Assembly: GCF_041021895.1 (NCBI RefSeq)
Contig: NZ_CP157428.1
Location: 620,001 to 684,000, forward strand
Origin: Acinetobacter sp. XH1741
GTDB taxonomy: Bacteria; Pseudomonadota; Gammaproteobacteria; Pseudomonadales; Moraxellaceae
Reading direction: 5' to 3'
Length of the DNA stretch: 64,000 nt
Part shown: positions 29,014-37,182 of the stretch, piece after piece
How the letters are laid out: each line of letters begins with the position of its first letter
How positions within the stretch are numbered: position 1 is the stretch's first letter
Notes under the pieces: model-generated
The model's input: only the letters and a program-made list of their open reading frames with translations
Told to the model about the DNA's origin: nothing
Databases searched by the model: none
Made by a program: the position numbers and the translations under genes

Positions 29014-29826
29014 ATGAATGATGCTGCTATAGCTTTAGAAAGCTTTGCAAAACAAACCTGCGGTCGAGCATGTGTCATGCCTCCTATACAGCCTGTTGTA
29101 TTAGATGTATATAAGCAAAGTTTTACTGCATTTGTTGGTGGGGCTGCTGATAAATATCAATTTCTGGGACGTCCTTTAGATATAGATTTTCCAGATGATA
29201 TTGGAGCTGGCCCTACGGGCATCATGAAATCATGTATGAGAAAATTTAAAGAAGCATCTAGCTCACAAATAACTAAAGCTAAATTTGAATATTATGGTTA
29301 TGAAGAGGCTTATAGTACTGATAGTGTGGTTAAGCGATATAGAGGAAAACTTTTATTAAATTTACTTACAGATATCAAAAATATTTTAAAAGAAGAACCA
29401 AATACACAGATCAATTTAGTGGGCCATAGTTTAGGAGGATGGAATGTTGCAGGATTATCAGAAGAATTATCTAAAGCGAAAATCTGCACAGTTCATACTC
29501 TGATAACAATAGATCCTGTAGGGATTAGACTTAGCAAAAGTGGCGTTGGAAATGATCGTGCTCGTATTTATTATTTAGAGCCAGACCCAGTTGCGAAAAA
29601 ATGGATTAATATCTTTTCTCAACCTTTAAAGAACTATAGGGATGATTATATAGCAATCTTAGGTGGCCGATGGAACGATGATGATACGGCAAAAGCTAAT
29701 TTTAATAGTGTTTCTACCTATCATCATGGAGAAGCATCTGAAATGTTTTTTGAAAAAAAGTTTTTGGAAAATAAAATGTCAGCTTCAGATCTTTTAGTTT
29801 CTGAGTTAAAAAAGGTTATAAAATGA
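29014..29826 (+). CDS. T6SS lipase effector
   Basis: The 270-residue protein has the alpha/beta-hydrolase nucleophile elbow GHSLGG with Ser139, a likely acid Asp167 (TIDPVG) and a likely base His237 or His238 (TYHHGE). There is no signal peptide, as expected for a T6SS cargo. It starts 2 nt after vgrG and overlaps the lipoprotein gene by 4 nt. Type VI lipase (Tle-like) effectors degrade membrane phospholipids of rivals in the periplasm. The N-terminus (Met-Asn-Asp...CGRACVMPP) has no visible Hcp or PAAR fusion, so loading is probably through the VgrG C-terminal extension. Family number not assigned. Confidence 0.85.
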   Translation: MNDAAIALESFAKQTCGRACVMPPIQPVVLDVYKQSFTAFVGGAADKYQFLGRPLDIDFPDDIGAGPTGIMKSCMRKFKEASSSQITKAKFEYYGYEEAYSTDSVVKRYRGKLLLNLLTDIKNILKEEPNTQINLVGHSLGGWNVAGLSEELSKAKICTVHTLITIDPVGIRLSKSGVGNDRARIYYLEPDPVAKKWINIFSQPLKNYRDDYIAILGGRWNDDDTAKANFNSVSTYHHGEASEMFFEKKFLENKMSASDLLVSELKKVIK

Positions 29827-30233
29827 GAAAAAAATTATTTTTATTGAGTTCCTTGTTTTTAATAGGTTGTAGTGAGAGTTTTTCAAACTTCACAATAGAT
29901 AATGTAGTTAAAAGTAATGAAAAGTTAAATTTTTCTATTAATTTTAAGAACAATGAAGTTCTGGATAAAGTAAAAGAATCATCATCAAAAAAAATAGTTT
30001 GCAAAAATACTGCTAATAACAACCAAATGTTGGATGCTTATATAGATAAGATTGAAAATAAAAAAATTGATGTATCTGTAGAATTCTGCGCAAATAATGA
30101 TAATAGAAGCTGTGAACCTGTAGATCTCAGTTCAGTTAAAAAAATCAATTTAGAATGCCAAGCCATTTTCTCTGCAATGATTGGTAATGTCTCTAAATCA
30201 GAAAAATTTCCAATTGTATGGGAAGAAAAATAA
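29823..30233 (+). CDS. Lipoprotein, probable lipase immunity protein
   Basis: The 136-residue protein has a lipoprotein signal peptide with lipobox LIGC (Cys at about 16). The mature part is rich in Lys, Asn and Ser and contains several cysteines (about 59, 87, 95, 109). Its ATG overlaps the lipase stop (ATGA). A periplasmic lipoprotein directly behind a T6SS lipase is the usual arrangement of Tle immunity proteins. The DNA is strongly AT-rich. I recognise no domain. Confidence 0.75.
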   Translation: MRKKLFLLSSLFLIGCSESFSNFTIDNVVKSNEKLNFSINFKNNEVLDKVKESSSKKIVCKNTANNNQMLDAYIDKIENKKIDVSVEFCANNDNRSCEPVDLSSVKKINLECQAIFSAMIGNVSKSEKFPIVWEEK

Positions 30234-30234
30234 G

Positions 30235-30603
30235 TTGTTTAAAAATCTGAAACTTAAATTAGTAACTTTGGGTGTGCCATTGTTGGTTATGACAGGGTGT
30301 GGTCACGAATATACAATTGAACCTGATAATCTTCCAGTAGCCTATGTAGGAAAGGCATATAATCAGCAATTGAAAATCATAGGTGGTAAAGTCTCGGAAC
30401 AACATTTTGAATTAACTCCTAATATTCCAGAAAATCAGGGAATTCAAATTACTCCAGTAGATGATATAGATGGATACAATCATATAAAAATAGAGGGTAT
30501 TCCTAAATATAAAGGAAGATACAAAATTTTAATTAATACATATTTTTATGGACGAGGCGATGACAAACTAACTAAGACCTATGAATTTATAGTTAAAGAG
30601 TAA
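30235..30603 (+). CDS. Second small lipoprotein of the T6SS cassette
   Basis: The 122-residue protein starts with TTG 30235, preceded by GGAAG 9 nt upstream and 1 nt after the previous stop. The signal peptide ends in a lipobox-like VMTGC (Cys about 22). The mature part (EPDNLPVAYVGKAYNQQL, then GIPKYKGRYKI) resembles an Ig-like or cadherin-like fold with the putative-Ig YxG pattern. It may be another immunity protein or an accessory. The frame also remains open upstream from 30181, but that part overlaps the previous gene. Confidence 0.65.
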   Translation: MFKNLKLKLVTLGVPLLVMTGCGHEYTIEPDNLPVAYVGKAYNQQLKIIGGKVSEQHFELTPNIPENQGIQITPVDDIDGYNHIKIEGIPKYKGRYKILINTYFYGRGDDKLTKTYEFIVKE

Positions 30604-30628
30604 AAGGTATTTTTAATAAGAAGTGGAT

Positions 30629-31105
30629 ATGAAAAAGAATTTATTAATTACCGTACTAATTTTACTTTTTATCATACAGTCTTTATTAAATTATTACTTC
30701 TGGAGTCGTACAAAGACACCCGAAATTCATGTTTTAGAAAAACCTTTAAAGATATATTCGTTTGAAGGTAAATATTCGAAAAATAGTACTTTACCAGAAT
30801 ATTATATTTTGCCAGAAGGTACAGTTTTATATGATGATAGTGACTCTTTGAACAGAAGGGTTATGGTTTACTTTAATTTGCAAGGGGTGGATTTTAATTT
30901 CGAAGAACAAGATCCTGATATTTTAAAACAACCTAGTGAAGTTAGTGCTATAAGATCAACGGACTTGCCTGATTTACTAAAAGAAATTCCTCTGACTAAA
31001 AAAGATATTTATTTAATTATTAAACATGATGAAGGTATCAATGATTCTGTACGCTCTATTTTCTTTAAAAAATACAAAATTGATCCTTCAGAGTATGGGA
31101 AATAA
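30629..31105 (+). CDS. Membrane-anchored protein at the end of the T6SS cassette
   Basis: The 158-residue protein has a single N-terminal hydrophobic anchor (about residues 5-24) followed by a soluble, acidic, probably periplasmic domain. I do not recognise it. ATG 30629 has AAGAAG just upstream; an in-frame GTG lies two codons earlier. It shares the AT-rich composition and spacing of the preceding genes, so it belongs to the effector/immunity cassette. Confidence 0.65.
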   Translation: MKKNLLITVLILLFIIQSLLNYYFWSRTKTPEIHVLEKPLKIYSFEGKYSKNSTLPEYYILPEGTVLYDDSDSLNRRVMVYFNLQGVDFNFEEQDPDILKQPSEVSAIRSTDLPDLLKEIPLTKKDIYLIIKHDEGINDSVRSIFFKKYKIDPSEYGK

Positions 31106-31149
31106 TTAAATAATTCTGATACTTATACACATCAATTTTAAAATTTAAG

Positions 31150-31175
31150 AAAAGCGTAATTGATTACGCTTTTTC
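31150..31175. terminator. Bidirectional terminator after the T6SS cassette
   Basis: AAAAGCGTAA, loop TTGA, TTACGCTTTTT is a perfect stem between the convergent T6SS cassette and the SDR gene. Confidence 0.85.
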
Positions 31176-31191
31176 TGCCATAAGAAATGGT

Positions 31192-31893
31192 TTAAGCAGC
31201 TTGAATTGCTTCTCCACAAAGAGAAACAGTTTCTTGTTTATGTTGGTGTAGGTACCAGAACTGCTCAGCAATCGTTTCTGGATGTACTGTGTAAGTCTTA
31301 TCTTTTGCTTCAGGGCTTCCATCTACAAAACCATTTACAATGACTTGGCTCACGTAAACATTTGAGTCAGCAAGACTATGAGCAAGTAAGTTGGTGGTTT
31401 TATATTGAGCGGCAGCGGTAGTTGCTAAGGATGAATATTCTTTGGCAACCAAATCTATGCCCACTGCATCGAAAGCAAAAATCCCGTTTGTCGATAAAAT
31501 ACTGCCATGATTCTTTTCTAAATCACGTAAGCAAGCTTGTACTGTAGCAATATAGCTCGAAACGCGAATATGAAAGCTTTTGGTAAGCTCTAGCGGAGGA
31601 GTTTTTAATATATTGCCTTCGATATCATGGAACGCATTCCAATGAATATTTTTAATCTCTCCTAATTGATCTTTAATACGTTTGATAAGACTTGGTATGT
31701 TTTCAAGAACTGCTAAATCAGAGCTAAAAGCATAAGCTTCAATACCTTGTGCTTTAAGTTCTAAAATGGCCTGTTCGAGTTTTTCAGCATTACGTGCCAC
31801 TAAACCGATTTTATAGCCTTCTTTACCAAACTTGTGTGCTACGGCTTTGGAAATACCTGTTCCATAACCAAAAATTATAATATTGTTGTTCAT
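31192..31893 (-). CDS. Atypical short-chain dehydrogenase/reductase
   Basis: The 233-residue Rossmann-fold protein has the cofactor motif GYGTGISKAVA (about 9-19) and NADP-type VARN. The usual NAG motif reads NAF. The catalytic Ser may be in LSTNGIF, but the expected YxxxK is not intact: the tyrosine of KEYSSLATTAAAQ is followed at +4 by Ala. It may be catalytically altered. It is divergent from the TetR gene, with palindromes near both starts. Confidence 0.75.
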   Translation of the reverse strand: MNNNIIIFGYGTGISKAVAHKFGKEGYKIGLVARNAEKLEQAILELKAQGIEAYAFSSDLAVLENIPSLIKRIKDQLGEIKNIHWNAFHDIEGNILKTPPLELTKSFHIRVSSYIATVQACLRDLEKNHGSILSTNGIFAFDAVGIDLVAKEYSSLATTAAAQYKTTNLLAHSLADSNVYVSQVIVNGFVDGSPEAKDKTYTVHPETIAEQFWYLHQHKQETVSLCGEAIQAA

Positions 31894-31909
31894 TATAAAG
31901 TTCCAAAGA

Positions 31910-31925
31910 AACCAATTATTTGGTT
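31910..31925. promoter_or_regulatory. Palindrome upstream of the SDR gene
   Basis: AACCAA-TTAT-TTGGTT has perfect 6-bp arms and ends 17 bp upstream of the SDR start codon on the minus strand. It is a plausible regulator site. It differs from the GGAATGATCATTCC site of the neighbouring TetR. Confidence 0.4.
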
Positions 31926-32114
31926 AGAAATAGTTTATAATATGTTTTTATAATGTATTCAAGCGAAAAAATTAAATCTAAAAATAATGCAGAAAGAACA
32001 AGACAAAAATATGAAAAACAGTCATCAATCAGTTTGGTTTGAATAGCCCAGATGGCGTAGCTTTTATTAAATATTTTTAATTTGACTTCTCAATCTTCCT
32101 ATCATAAATTAATT

Positions 32115-32128
32115 GGAATGATCGTTCC
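32115..32128. promoter_or_regulatory. TetR operator upstream of its own gene
   Basis: GGAATGATCGTTCC is a 14-bp palindrome with one mismatch, 15 bp before the tetR start. It matches the perfect site at 32792-32805 in front of the efflux gene at 13 of 14 positions, so both are likely sites of this regulator. Confidence 0.75.
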
Positions 32129-32143
32129 TGTTAAGTGTATTTT

Positions 32144-32728
32144 ATGCGAACCAAAGAATTTGAAACCGATGAAATTGCTGATGCTGCTATGCAAGTTTTT
32201 TGGCGTCGCGGTTATGCTGCAACGTCAGTTCAAGACTTGGTTGATGGTACGGGACTATCTAGAAGTAGCCTTTACAGTACCTTTCAAAGTAAGCAGGGGC
32301 TTTATCAAAAGGCATTACAACGCTATGAAATTTTAACCACACTTAAAAATGTAGAGTTGTTGACCGGTTCTGGTTCACCAAAAGCACTGATTCGGCAATT
32401 ACTTGTAAATATTGTTGAAGATGAACTGAATGATTCAGAGCACAAGGGCTGCCTCGTCGCAAATGCCTGTTTGGAACTGGCTGGACATGATGAAGATGTC
32501 TCCAAATTCGTTATAAGTAATTTACAGAAAATACAGCATGCTTTAGAGAATTTGTTTATTAAAGCTCAACAAGCTGGTGAAATTGCTTCTACCCAAAACC
32601 CACGTGCATTAGCGAGTTTTTTTGTAAATACTATTCAAGGTTTACGTGTTCTAGGGAAAGGCAGTCCGCTTGAACAAAGAAAGCAATCTTTAATGGATGT
32701 GGTCGAGATTGCTTTAAACGTTTTATAA
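32144..32728 (+). CDS. TetR-family transcriptional regulator
   Basis: The 194-residue protein has an N-terminal helix-turn-helix (about 10-50, GYAATSVQDLVDGTGLSRSS then LYSTFQSKQGLY) and a C-terminal ligand-binding domain with CLVANACLELAGHDE, typical of the AcrR/NemR-like group. ATG 32144 begins MRTKEF; an in-frame GTG lies three codons upstream. Matching palindromes before this gene and before the MFS gene point to autoregulation and control of the pump. Confidence 0.9.
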   Translation: MRTKEFETDEIADAAMQVFWRRGYAATSVQDLVDGTGLSRSSLYSTFQSKQGLYQKALQRYEILTTLKNVELLTGSGSPKALIRQLLVNIVEDELNDSEHKGCLVANACLELAGHDEDVSKFVISNLQKIQHALENLFIKAQQAGEIASTQNPRALASFFVNTIQGLRVLGKGSPLEQRKQSLMDVVEIALNVL

Positions 32729-32737
32729 AACTCATTT

Positions 32738-32777
32738 AAACCTTAACTATTGTTGAGTTGGAATAGTTAAGGTTTTT
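32738..32777 (+). terminator. Terminator of the tetR gene
   Basis: AAACCTTAACTAT (32738-32750) and ATAGTTAAGGTTT (32763-32775) form a perfect 13-bp stem with a T-run, 9 nt after the tetR stop. Confidence 0.9.
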
Positions 32778-32779
32778 AT

Positions 32780-32807
32780 TTGACTTAAATTGGAATGATC
32801 ATTCCAA
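32780..32807 (+). promoter_or_regulatory. MFS gene promoter region with perfect TetR operator
   Basis: A -35-like TTGACT (32780-32785) is followed at once by the 18-bp perfect palindrome TTGGAATGATCATTCCAA (32790-32807). Bound TetR would cover the space between -35 and -10. A clear -10 is not visible at standard spacing. Confidence 0.7.
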
Positions 32808-32838
32808 AATAATGATTTTTAGTTTACATGGAGAACAA

Positions 32839-32922
32839 ATGTCTTCCCATCCTAACCTTATAAAACAAGCATATAGCTATGCAGAGCAAGTCCGCTGCGA
32901 ATTTAAGAGTAAACCTTTATGA
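32839..32922 (+). CDS. 27-residue leader peptide coupled to the MFS gene
   Basis: ATG 32839 has GGAG (32830-32833) 5 nt upstream and the frame ends at TGA 32920-32922, overlapping the MFS ATG as ATGA. The peptide (begins MSSHPNLIKQ, ends FKSKPL) is mostly polar with one Cys. The MFS start itself lacks a Shine-Dalgarno, so its translation may depend on this frame. It could also be the remnant of an upstream gene. Confidence 0.5.
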   Translation: MSSHPNLIKQAYSYAEQVRCEFKSKPL

Positions 32923-34115
32923 ATATTAAGTGTGATGAAACAACTCATCAGTTAACTGATGAATTCTCTGCTTTACCGATTTGGAAACTGTTGGCTTTTA
33001 CAGTTGCAGGCTTTCTGACCATCATGACAGAAACCATGCCAGCAGGGCTGTTGCCCCAAATTAGTCAAGGGTTACATATTTCAGAAGCTTACGCAGGGCA
33101 ACTAATAGCAGTGTATGCATTAGGTTCGGTTTTAGCGGCAATACCTCTGATTAGTCTTACCCGTAGTTGGAACCGGAGACCCTTATTACTCAGTGCTATG
33201 GCGGGTTTACTTTTATTTAATGCGATTACTGCCTTATCAAACGATTATATTTTGACTTTGATTGCTCGTTTTATTGCAGGTATGGCAGCGGGTGTTATAT
33301 GGGGGCTTTTAGCGGGTTATGTAAGACGCATGGTTTCACCCTCCTACCAAGGACGAGCTTTAGCAATTGCTGGGGTTGGGCAGCCAATTGCTTTGGCGAT
33401 TGGTGTTCCTTTGGGTGCATGGTTGGGAACCTTGTTTGAATGGCGTGGCGTATTTTGGATCATGTCTTTATTGGCATTGATTTTATTAATCTGGATTCGT
33501 TTTAGTATTCCTAATTTTGCGGGGCAGTCAGCACAAAAAAGATTGCCTATTTTAAAAGTTCTTTTCATACCAGGCATTAGAGCTATTTTATTAGTTGTCT
33601 TTCTTTGGATATTGGCGCATAGCATTCTCTATACCTATATTTCACCTTTTTTGGCCTCGACAGGGCAGACATACAAAGTTGAGACCGTCCTTTTTATCTT
33701 TGGTATTTCTTCTATAGTGGGCATTTTACTTACGGGCATGTTTATCGACCGTTCATTAAGAAAAATAACGCTTTTGAGCTTATTTATCTTTGCAATCGCA
33801 ACAGCGGTGTTGGGCGTTTATAGTTCTTCAAGTTTTGTCATGCTCACGGGTGTAATGTTATGGGGAATCACTTTTGGTGGGGCTCCTACATTATTACAAA
33901 CAGCCTTGGCAAATACTGCGGGTCACGAAGCAGATGTGGCCCAATCTATGTTGGTCACTGTATTTAACCTTGCGATCGCATTCGGTGGAATGATTGGCGG
34001 AGGACTGCTTGAAAGTTTTGGGGCAGCTTCTTTTCCGTGGTTCATGCTGGTTTTTGCCTTTATCGCGTTATGTACCGTTTACCATGCCCGTAAAGATGGT
34101 TTTACTTCTTCATAA
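32919..34115 (+). CDS. MFS efflux transporter of the DHA1/AraJ-SotB type
   Basis: The 398-residue protein has about 12 hydrophobic segments. Motifs include LTIMTETMPAGLLPQI (DHA1 motif D1-like), a motif A-like RSWNRRPLL between helices 2 and 3, and the motif C-like GVGQPIALAIGVPLGAWLG in helix 5. This group (YdhP, AraJ, SotB) exports sugars or small toxic compounds. TetR-site control just upstream suggests induction by a substrate. The substrate is unknown. Confidence 0.88.
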   Translation: MNIKCDETTHQLTDEFSALPIWKLLAFTVAGFLTIMTETMPAGLLPQISQGLHISEAYAGQLIAVYALGSVLAAIPLISLTRSWNRRPLLLSAMAGLLLFNAITALSNDYILTLIARFIAGMAAGVIWGLLAGYVRRMVSPSYQGRALAIAGVGQPIALAIGVPLGAWLGTLFEWRGVFWIMSLLALILLIWIRFSIPNFAGQSAQKRLPILKVLFIPGIRAILLVVFLWILAHSILYTYISPFLASTGQTYKVETVLFIFGISSIVGILLTGMFIDRSLRKITLLSLFIFAIATAVLGVYSSSSFVMLTGVMLWGITFGGAPTLLQTALANTAGHEADVAQSMLVTVFNLAIAFGGMIGGGLLESFGAASFPWFMLVFAFIALCTVYHARKDGFTSS

Positions 34116-34602
34116 AAGATTTTGCCCTTCATGACTAAAGAAATGAAGGGTAATTTGCTTTTTATAGTCTGGTACCCTATTGATCAAAACAGTTGATACT
34201 TTGGTAAAATAAACCGAAAAATATAAATAAAGTGGAATTTAAATATAATTAATTATTGGTAAATGGGAATATATTCTCTTAAATATACTTGATGTCGTAA
34301 AAATTCCCAAAAATAGTGAAAATTAGCTTTTCTTAGAAAAACAATCCCGCAGGGTGCTGGCTAAACTATATCTCAAGGGTGTGATAGGGATCGAAAAGAG
34401 TAGCATGCACCAAAACGTATAACGTTAGTGTGTACTCACCCAAAAGGTCTCGATTCGGCTTAGGACGCTATAGATCAAAAGTTTATAGGCACAAGGTTAT
34501 GACTTACAAAGTTATGATTGTTGAAGTAAACCATAGATGTTTTCCCTTGACACCCTAAAAAATTCTCTATAATAAAAATGATACTTTACAAGAATATAAT
34601 TC
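34116..34602. other. Intergenic region with possible structured part and a promoter
   Basis: 487 bp without a gene. CCCTTCAT/ATGAAGGG (34125-34150) may end the MFS transcript. From about 34341 to 34500 the GC content rises and short stems appear: GGGTG (34377-34381)/CACCC (34437-34441) and AACG/CGTT near 34415. At 34547-34573 TTGACA and TATAAT are 15 nt apart and probably serve the next gene. The middle part could hold a small RNA; evidence is weak. Confidence 0.4.
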
Positions 34603-35106
34603 ATGAATAAGCCTTATCTCTCTGCGCTACCTCCTGACAGTCAAATCTCATCTCAATTGAACAATGCCTACTTCCACGACTCTTGGAGTATTGTGCTTGG
34701 TCAACCCGACCTGAATGTATTTGAGCAGCTTATTAAAATGTTTCAGCATACTCCGCATTGGATAGAGTGGAGCATGAATATGCGTAATAAAATTACTTCA
34801 AAGATCGGGCTTAAAGATTTAGGAAGTTTTAAGAAAATCGATTCGAATAAAAAAGAAAATGAGTATGTCGCAGGTGACCGAATTGGAATTTTTACCTTGC
34901 GACAACGTACTGAAAATGAGTTAGTGATTGGCGACGATGACAAGCATTTGAATGTAACTTTATCTGTTTATAAGAATGAAAAGACCCAAGTATTGACCAT
35001 AACCACTGTGGTACATCTTAAAAATTGGCTTGGTCGGCTTTATATGGTGCCCGTGATTCCTGCACATCGAAAAATAGTGCCAGCAACTTTACAAATATTG
35101 GGTTAA
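34603..35106 (+). CDS. DUF2867 family protein
   Basis: The 167-residue protein matches the DUF2867 pattern: FHDSWSI near the N-terminus, GDRIGIFTLRQRTENELVIG and DDKHLNVTLSVYK in the middle, and IVPATL at the end. Proteins of this family are small cytosolic proteins of unknown function with a START-like beta sheet. TTGACA-N15-TATAAT precedes it. No operon partner is evident. Confidence 0.8.
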   Translation: MNKPYLSALPPDSQISSQLNNAYFHDSWSIVLGQPDLNVFEQLIKMFQHTPHWIEWSMNMRNKITSKIGLKDLGSFKKIDSNKKENEYVAGDRIGIFTLRQRTENELVIGDDDKHLNVTLSVYKNEKTQVLTITTVVHLKNWLGRLYMVPVIPAHRKIVPATLQILG

Positions 35107-35186
35107 AGCATTATTTTTATTTACGATATCCCTGTCGGAAATCATTTATATAATATTCTTATCATTATAATTGCGAGCTGAATAAC

Positions 35187-35888
35187 ATGGAGAATAAAAA
35201 CCAGTGTCGCCAATGCGCCGTATGTGGGAAAAATTTCCCGTTAAAAGACCTAGTCTCTGGCGAAGTCATTCGAAGTGTGATTAGTGAAGAAATTATTCAA
35301 GATCATCCGGACTGGTCTTTTTCAAGCTTTATTTGTCGAGCCGATCTGGCAGATTATCGAATTAAATACGTTCAATCACTGCTACGTTCTGAAAAGGGCG
35401 AACTCTCTAATTTAGAAAATGAAGTGATTGGTAGTATGCAACGCCAAGAGTTAATTAGTCGAAATACCGAATCTGATTTTGATCAAAAATGGACGTTTGG
35501 AGAAAGATTAGCAGATAAGATTGCAACATTCGGTGGTAGTTGGGCTTTTCTTATTTGTTTTGCTATTTTTTTAACGGCTTGGATTATTTTAAATACGGTT
35601 GTGATGGTGACACGTCCAGTCGACCCGTATCCCTTTATTTTACTGAACTTGGTATTGTCATGTTTGGCTGCAATTCAGGCGCCTATTATTATGATGAGCC
35701 AGAACCGTCAAGAAGCCAAAGATCGACTGCGCTCTCAGCATGACTATCAAATTAATTTAAAAGCTGAACTTGAGATTCGCCATTTGCATGAAAAAATGGA
35801 CCATCTTTTATCGCATCAGTGGGAAAGGCTTACACATATTCAAGAAATTCAGCTCGATCTTTTAGCTGAAATGAATAAAAAACGATAA
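35187..35888 (+). CDS. DUF1003 family membrane protein
   Basis: The 233-residue protein has an N-terminal zinc-knuckle-like CRQCAVCGKNF (about 7-17), the DUF1003 core with two hydrophobic segments (about 118-138 and 148-168, containing PYPFILLNLVLSCLAAIQAP and IIMMSQNRQ), and a C-terminal charged coiled coil. The family is widespread and uncharacterised. ATG 35187 starts 80 bp after DUF2867. Confidence 0.87.
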   Translation: MENKNQCRQCAVCGKNFPLKDLVSGEVIRSVISEEIIQDHPDWSFSSFICRADLADYRIKYVQSLLRSEKGELSNLENEVIGSMQRQELISRNTESDFDQKWTFGERLADKIATFGGSWAFLICFAIFLTAWIILNTVVMVTRPVDPYPFILLNLVLSCLAAIQAPIIMMSQNRQEAKDRLRSQHDYQINLKAELEIRHLHEKMDHLLSHQWERLTHIQEIQLDLLAEMNKKR

Positions 35889-35998
35889 AGATTTTCCGAG
35901 TTTCACGTGGAACATGATGAGAGCTTATAGATTGTTTTGCGGTAGGTCAGAAATTTCTTTATGATTTGCCGCCATGCTCCATTGCTGTTTCGACGACC

Positions 35999-36664
35999 AT
36001 GCCTTTAAACGACAACTTTGTTTACGCTCCGCCACAAGATCCACTTTCAATTTTATTTGAAGATGACGACTTGATTGTGGTTGATAAACCTGCGGGTTTG
36101 TTGTCGGTCATGGGACGTTTACCTGAGCATCATGACAGTGCTTATTTAAGGGTGCTGGAAAAGTTCCCTTTAGCTAAGGTGACGCATCGTTTAGATATGG
36201 CGACATCGGGCTTACTTATGTTTGCTAAGCATCGTGATGCAGAAGTTGCGGTAAGTAAAATGTTTCAGGCTAGAACAGTCAAAAAACATTATATTGCTTT
36301 GGTGCAAGGCCAAGTCGCACAAGAGGGTAGTGTTGAAGTTCCGCTCATTACTGACTGGGAAAATCGCCCGAGACAAATTGTACATTTTGAATTAGGCAAA
36401 CATGCTAAAACCTTGTTTCAGCCTCTCACCTATGATGAAAACACTGATCAAACTCGCGTGTTGCTTGAACCAGTCACAGGCCGTTCGCACCAGCTACGTG
36501 TGCACATGATGCATATTGGACATCCAATTATGGGCGACAAGCTGTATCATCCTGAACCAAAACGTTTTCATTTAAGCCGTATGGCTTTACATGCGGCCTA
36601 TCTGGCTTTTCAGCATCCATTGAAAGGCACAGATGTAGTGATTGAATCGCAAGTACCGTTTTAA
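35999..36664 (+). CDS. rluA: RluA-family pseudouridine synthase
   Basis: The 221-residue enzyme isomerises uridine in RNA; RluA acts on 23S rRNA U746 and tRNA U32. The catalytic Asp66 lies in THRLDMATSG. VVDKPAGLLSV (about 28-38) and the C-terminal TGRSHQLRVHM and HPIMGDKLY are further signatures. There is no S4 domain, in line with RluA rather than RluC/D. ATG 35999 gives a length near that of E. coli RluA (219); the frame also extends to a TTG at 35966. Confidence 0.9.
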   Translation: MPLNDNFVYAPPQDPLSILFEDDDLIVVDKPAGLLSVMGRLPEHHDSAYLRVLEKFPLAKVTHRLDMATSGLLMFAKHRDAEVAVSKMFQARTVKKHYIALVQGQVAQEGSVEVPLITDWENRPRQIVHFELGKHAKTLFQPLTYDENTDQTRVLLEPVTGRSHQLRVHMMHIGHPIMGDKLYHPEPKRFHLSRMALHAAYLAFQHPLKGTDVVIESQVPF

Positions 36665-36775
36665 AAATTAAAATTTGATGCAATTCGCAACTGAATACAT
36701 ATCCAAACTGCAATAAAAGTCGGGTATTCTAAGTCCGAATAATATTAATACCGCGACAACAACAAGGATCACATT

Positions 36776-37156
36776 ATGACTCGTGACTACGAACAATTTC
36801 CAGATGACGATAACGGCAATGTACTTTGGCAAATGGCTGAAGATGGGGATGATTTAACCGAGTTGCATGAAATTGAATTTTCAATTGCTTTTCATGACCA
36901 GAAAAATGCAGAGCAATGTGCACTTTATTTACTTTACCAAGAACAAAAAGTTTCACTTTTCCAAGATGACTCTGTTGAGCCAAATGAATGGGTAATTACC
37001 ATCTTTGTTAACATGGAACCTGAGTATTCAGACATTGTTGACTTAGAGCAATGGTTTGCCAGCATCGCTGAAAAATTTCAGGGTGAATATGACGGATGGG
37101 GCTGTATGGCCTATGTCTTCGAAGAAGAAACTGAAGAAGATGACCTGTTACAGTAA
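36776..37156 (+). CDS. rraB: RraB family regulator of ribonuclease E
   Basis: The 126-residue acidic protein begins MTRDYEQFPDDDNGN and contains EIEFSIAFHDQKNAEQCALYL and YDGWGCMAYV, matching RraB. RraB binds RNase E and inhibits cleavage of part of its substrates in enterobacteria; the role in Acinetobacter is inferred. The C-terminus is a run of acidic residues. The start has an AAGGATCAC context upstream. It is followed 26 nt later by an NTF2-like gene. Confidence 0.85.
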   Translation: MTRDYEQFPDDDNGNVLWQMAEDGDDLTELHEIEFSIAFHDQKNAEQCALYLLYQEQKVSLFQDDSVEPNEWVITIFVNMEPEYSDIVDLEQWFASIAEKFQGEYDGWGCMAYVFEEETEEDDLLQ

Positions 37157-37182
37157 GGTCTAAAAAAGAGTAGGAGATAATC

